DNA from: an uncultured Burkholderiaceae bacterium
GTDB taxonomy: Bacteria; Pseudomonadota; Gammaproteobacteria; Burkholderiales; Burkholderiaceae_C
Direction: 5' to 3'
Assembly: GCA_938022295.1 (NCBI GenBank)
Contig: CALIDR010000288.1
Coordinates: 1-28,511, forward strand
DNA: 28,511 bases
Below the pieces are notes generated by a model, which ran no database searches, was not told the DNA's origin, and was given only the letters and a program-made list of their open reading frames with translations. Positions 26,066 through 28,511 of this stretch are shown piece after piece; within the stretch, counting starts at the first letter, position 1; each line of letters begins with the position of its first letter. The position numbers and the translations under genes were made by a program.

Positions 26066-28176
26066 GAGGCGGTCACCGGCCGGGGCAGCAGCTCGCCGCG
26101 GCCTTCGGGGCCGAGGCGCTCGTAGATCGCCGCCAGCGCGCGCGCCTCGTCGGGAAAGACGTGGTCGTCGCCGATCAGCACGTCCAGGCCGGTGCGCGCC
26201 ATCACGTCGCGCACCTGCTTCTTCAGGCCGCAGAACACCATCGTGACGCCGTTGGCGCGCAGCCGCTCGACGAGATGGCGCACGATCTCCTCGCCGGTGG
26301 CGTCCATCTGGTTGATGCCGTTGGCGACGACGAGCACGTACTTCGCCTCGGGCTTGGCCGCCAGCGCGTCGAGCACCGCCTCCTCGAAGTGCACCGCGTT
26401 GGCGAAGTACAGCGAGTCGTCGAAGCGCAGCGCGATGACGTTGCGGCTCGTCGGCAGGTTCGGGTGCACCTTGACGTCGCGCAGCGTGCCGTCGGGGTGG
26501 CGGCCGAGTTCGGCCACGCGCGGCTTCATCGTGCGGTACAGGTACAGCACGACGGCCAGCGCCGCGCCGATCAGGATGCCCTTGTCCAGGTGCGGCGCCA
26601 TCAGCAGCGTGACGGCGAACGTCACCGCCGCGACCAGCCCGTCGGCGCGGCTCGCGCGCCAGGTCTGCAGCAGTGCCTTCGGCGTCAGCAGCGTCGCCAC
26701 CGCCATCAGGATCACGACGCCGAGCGTGGCCTTCGGCAGCGCGTACAGCAGCGGCGTCAGCACGAGCAGCGTGGCGACGACGAACAGGCCGTTGAACACC
26801 ATCGCGAAGCCGGTCGTCGCGCCGGCGGCGAGGTTGATCGCCGAGCCGGTGAACGAGCCGCACGCCGGGTACGACTGGAAGAACGAGCCGCCGAGGTTGG
26901 CCATGCCCTGGCCGATCAGCTCCTGGTTCGGGTCGATGCGCTGCTTCGTCGTCGCCGCCATCGCCTTGGCCATCGCGATCGACTCCATGAAGCCGACGAG
27001 CGCGATCACCACCGCCGCGCTGAGCAGCGCCGTCACCGCTTCCAGCGTCACCTTCGGCACCCGCAGTTCGGGCAGGCCGCGCGGGATCGTGCCGACGACG
27101 TCGCCGCCGGCGGCGAACGTGACCTGGCCGTCGGCGATCTTGCGCAGCTTCCACGTCCGGCCGTCGGTCTCGACGCCGGCCGGCACCTTGCCGCGGGCGT
27201 ACAGCGCGCCGTCGTCGGCGCGCTCGAAGCGCAGCAGCTGCAGGTCGCGCAGCAGCCGCTTGTTGGCCTGCGCCATGCCGTCGGCGTCGAGCTCGGCGAG
27301 GTGCAGGCGGTGGCGCAGCGTGGCCGCGGTGCGCACGTCGCGCCGGCGCACCTCGCGCAGCTGCGCGGTGACCTCGGCGATCTCGGCGTCGAGCTCGCGC
27401 TTGGCGCGGTCGGTCTCGGCGTAGGCGGCCACGAGCGCGCGCGCGTCGTCGTCGCGGATCTGCGCGACCTCGACGCTGGCCACGCGCTGGTAGCCGACGA
27501 AGTGACTGACGACGATCGTCACCGCCACCGCGATCAGCACGCTCAGCTTGGCCAGCGGCTTGACGCGCTTGAGCCCCAGCATCAGCGCGAACGCGAACAG
27601 CGACATCGCCAGCGTCGGCAGGCTCGTGTCCGGCAGCTGCAGCAGCATGCCCCAGACGTCGGCGAGGAACGAGTCGCTGCGCCCCTTCGGGATGCCGAGC
27701 AGCATGTCGAGCTGCGACAGCGCGATGATGATCGCCGCGGCGTTCATGAAGCCGAGGATCACCGGGTGCGAGACGAAGTTGACGATGACGCCGAGCTTGA
27801 ACGCGCCGAGCGCGAACTGGATCAGGCCGACCATCAGCGTCAGCAGCAGCGCGAGCTCGATGTACTGGTCGGAGAACGGCACCGCCAGCGGCGTCAGCGC
27901 GGCGGCCGTCATCAGCGAGATGATCGCCACCGGGCCGGTCGCGAGCTGGCGCGACGAACCCCACAGCGCGCCGAGGATCGCCGGCACGAAGGCGACGTAC
28001 AGCCCGAAGTGCACCGGCAGCCCCGACAGCTGCGCGTACGCCATCGCCTTGGGCACCAGCACGAGCGCGCCGGTGACGCCGGCGATCAGGTCGCCGCGCA
28101 GGACGACGGCGTTGACCGGGAACCAGTCGAGGAACGGGAAGACCCGTTGCACCAGCGGCGACGACGCGGCGGCCAC
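26062..28176 (-). CDS. SulP-family anion transporter with a large inserted coiled-coil segment
   Basis: This 704-residue protein has the same SulP core as its neighbour. GALVLVPKAMAYAQLSGLP is near residue 36, and DPNQELIGQGMANLGGSFFQSYPACGSFTGSAIN lies at 415-448. A C-terminal STAS domain follows (about 565-680). It is longer because about 110-130 residues (232-365) are inserted between two membrane helices. They form a charged helix rich in Arg, Glu and Ala (DRAKRELDAEIAEVTAQLRE) and a short beta part ending GGDVVGTIPRG. No family is recognised in the insert. GTG 28176 was chosen because it follows the stop of the anchor gene by five bases; the frame stays open upstream but would overlap that gene. 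It is part of the same operon. Confidence 0.9.
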   Translation of the reverse strand: MAAASSPLVQRVFPFLDWFPVNAVVLRGDLIAGVTGALVLVPKAMAYAQLSGLPVHFGLYVAFVPAILGALWGSSRQLATGPVAIISLMTAAALTPLAVPFSDQYIELALLLTLMVGLIQFALGAFKLGVIVNFVSHPVILGFMNAAAIIIALSQLDMLLGIPKGRSDSFLADVWGMLLQLPDTSLPTLAMSLFAFALMLGLKRVKPLAKLSVLIAVAVTIVVSHFVGYQRVASVEVAQIRDDDARALVAAYAETDRAKRELDAEIAEVTAQLREVRRRDVRTAATLRHRLHLAELDADGMAQANKRLLRDLQLLRFERADDGALYARGKVPAGVETDGRTWKLRKIADGQVTFAAGGDVVGTIPRGLPELRVPKVTLEAVTALLSAAVVIALVGFMESIAMAKAMAATTKQRIDPNQELIGQGMANLGGSFFQSYPACGSFTGSAINLAAGATTGFAMVFNGLFVVATLLVLTPLLYALPKATLGVVILMAVATLLTPKALLQTWRASRADGLVAAVTFAVTLLMAPHLDKGILIGAALAVVLYLYRTMKPRVAELGRHPDGTLRDVKVHPNLPTSRNVIALRFDDSLYFANAVHFEEAVLDALAAKPEAKYVLVVANGINQMDATGEEIVRHLVERLRANGVTMVFCGLKKQVRDVMARTGLDVLIGDDHVFPDEARALAAIYERLGPEGRGELLPRPVTAS

Positions 28177-28181
28177 GTTCG

Positions 28182-28511
28182 TCAGGACACCGTCTGGTAG
28201 TACAGGTTCTGCGGGTGGTTGGCCTGCGCGAAGAAGAACCAACGCTCGGCCAGCAACCCGACGTACTGGATCGCGAACGCGAGCCCGAACCACGCCGCCG
28301 ACGCACTGCCCGCACCGAGCGCGAGCATCGCGAGCGGCACCGCGAACGCCAGCACGAGGAAGGCCCACTTGACGTTCTTCAGCACGTGCGGCGTGCGGCC
28401 GTGGAAGAACTCGCGCGTGTTGAACGAGCCGCCCATGAAGCCCTGCGAGCGCTGCGCGATGCGCGGGTGCTTGATGCCGATCGCCGTCTGCAGCGTCGAC
28501 TTCGGCTTCAG
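28182..28511 (-). CDS. DmsC/NrfD-type membrane anchor subunit, C-terminal end (5' partial)
   Basis: The frame is open to the window edge; 109 residues of the C-terminus are visible. It shows GFMGGSFNTREFFHG (24-38), typical of DmsC-like anchors of the molybdopterin oxidoreductase group, and two membrane helices (about 50-67 and 71-93), ending in QNLYYQTVS. Such anchors pass electrons between quinone and a cytoplasmic or periplasmic molybdoenzyme. The GSFNTREFFHG block also occurs in SoeC-like subunits of cytoplasmic sulfite dehydrogenase (from memory, not searched). The two SulP genes directly downstream would suit a sulfate-forming enzyme. The catalytic and iron-sulfur subunits should lie just outside the window on the same strand. 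Confidence 0.8.
   Translation of the reverse strand: MKPKSTLQTAIGIKHPRIAQRSQGFMGGSFNTREFFHGRTPHVLKNVKWAFLVLAFAVPLAMLALGAGSASAAWFGLAFAIQYVGLLAERWFFFAQANHPQNLYYQTVS

Noticed and set aside
26161..28200. A 679-residue open frame on the plus strand
   Set aside because: It is antisense to the first SulP gene and consists largely of His/Arg/Gln repeats typical of shadow frames.

Overview
The window is very GC-rich bacterial DNA with dense, overlapping, mostly minus-strand operons. The outer-membrane transporter, RND pump, membrane-anchored oxidoreductase subunit and F-type c subunit mark a Gram-negative bacterium. The look of the proteins suggests a high-GC betaproteobacterium (Burkholderiales-like), but no marker gene here fixes the taxonomy. 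I see no rRNA, tRNA, CRISPR array, insertion sequence or phage gene.

Region 1 (1-11113) is the least ordinary part. It opens with the C-terminal part of an MmyB-type XRE regulator. An acyltransferase of the LPLAT/MGAT-like type and a polyprenyl diphosphate synthase follow, joined by an ATGA overlap. Facing them is a six-gene minus-strand operon (5896 to 2622) whose cistrons overlap or nearly touch: a helical/beta-sandwich protein with a histone-H1-like tail, three small unknown proteins, an AttH/CrtC-like lipocalin-fold protein and an SCP2-like protein. Next come a divergent ispH and acyl carrier protein. A second minus-strand operon (9455 to 7338) encodes three unknown proteins without signal peptides, two of which carry beta-sandwich stretches similar in layout to the first operon. 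A B12-binding radical SAM enzyme of the DUF4070 (HpnP-containing) type closes the region. Taken together this could be an undescribed isoprenoid/acyl-lipid module with its own cytoplasmic scaffold proteins; that is inference.

Region 2 (11138-16519) holds a stand-alone F-type c subunit with a small membrane protein, a spermidine-synthase-like membrane protein, a protein-L-isoaspartate methyltransferase with a signal peptide, a small membrane protein, uracil phosphoribosyltransferase and a NUDIX hydrolase.

Region 3 (16683-22214) is one minus-strand operon: periplasmic adaptor, RND pump, DUF2892 membrane protein, CsoR/CstR-family repressor and OsmC-like protein. A sigma70-like promoter has a perfect ATACCC-N4-GGGTAT palindrome in its spacer, the expected type of operator for the repressor encoded in the operon. 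The repressor lacks the Cys-His-Cys copper site and has an unusual cysteine pair, which points to reactive sulfur or another thiol signal.

Region 4 (22266-28511) is another minus-strand run: the end of a DmsC/NrfD-type membrane anchor, two SulP anion transporters, a carboxymuconolactone decarboxylase-like/Rieske fusion and a FadL-type outer-membrane channel. The anchor may be SoeC-like (cytoplasmic sulfite oxidation). Sulfate made in the cytoplasm would then leave through the SulP proteins, and regions 3 and 4 would both belong to sulfur metabolism. The catalytic subunits lie outside the window, so this remains a hypothesis.
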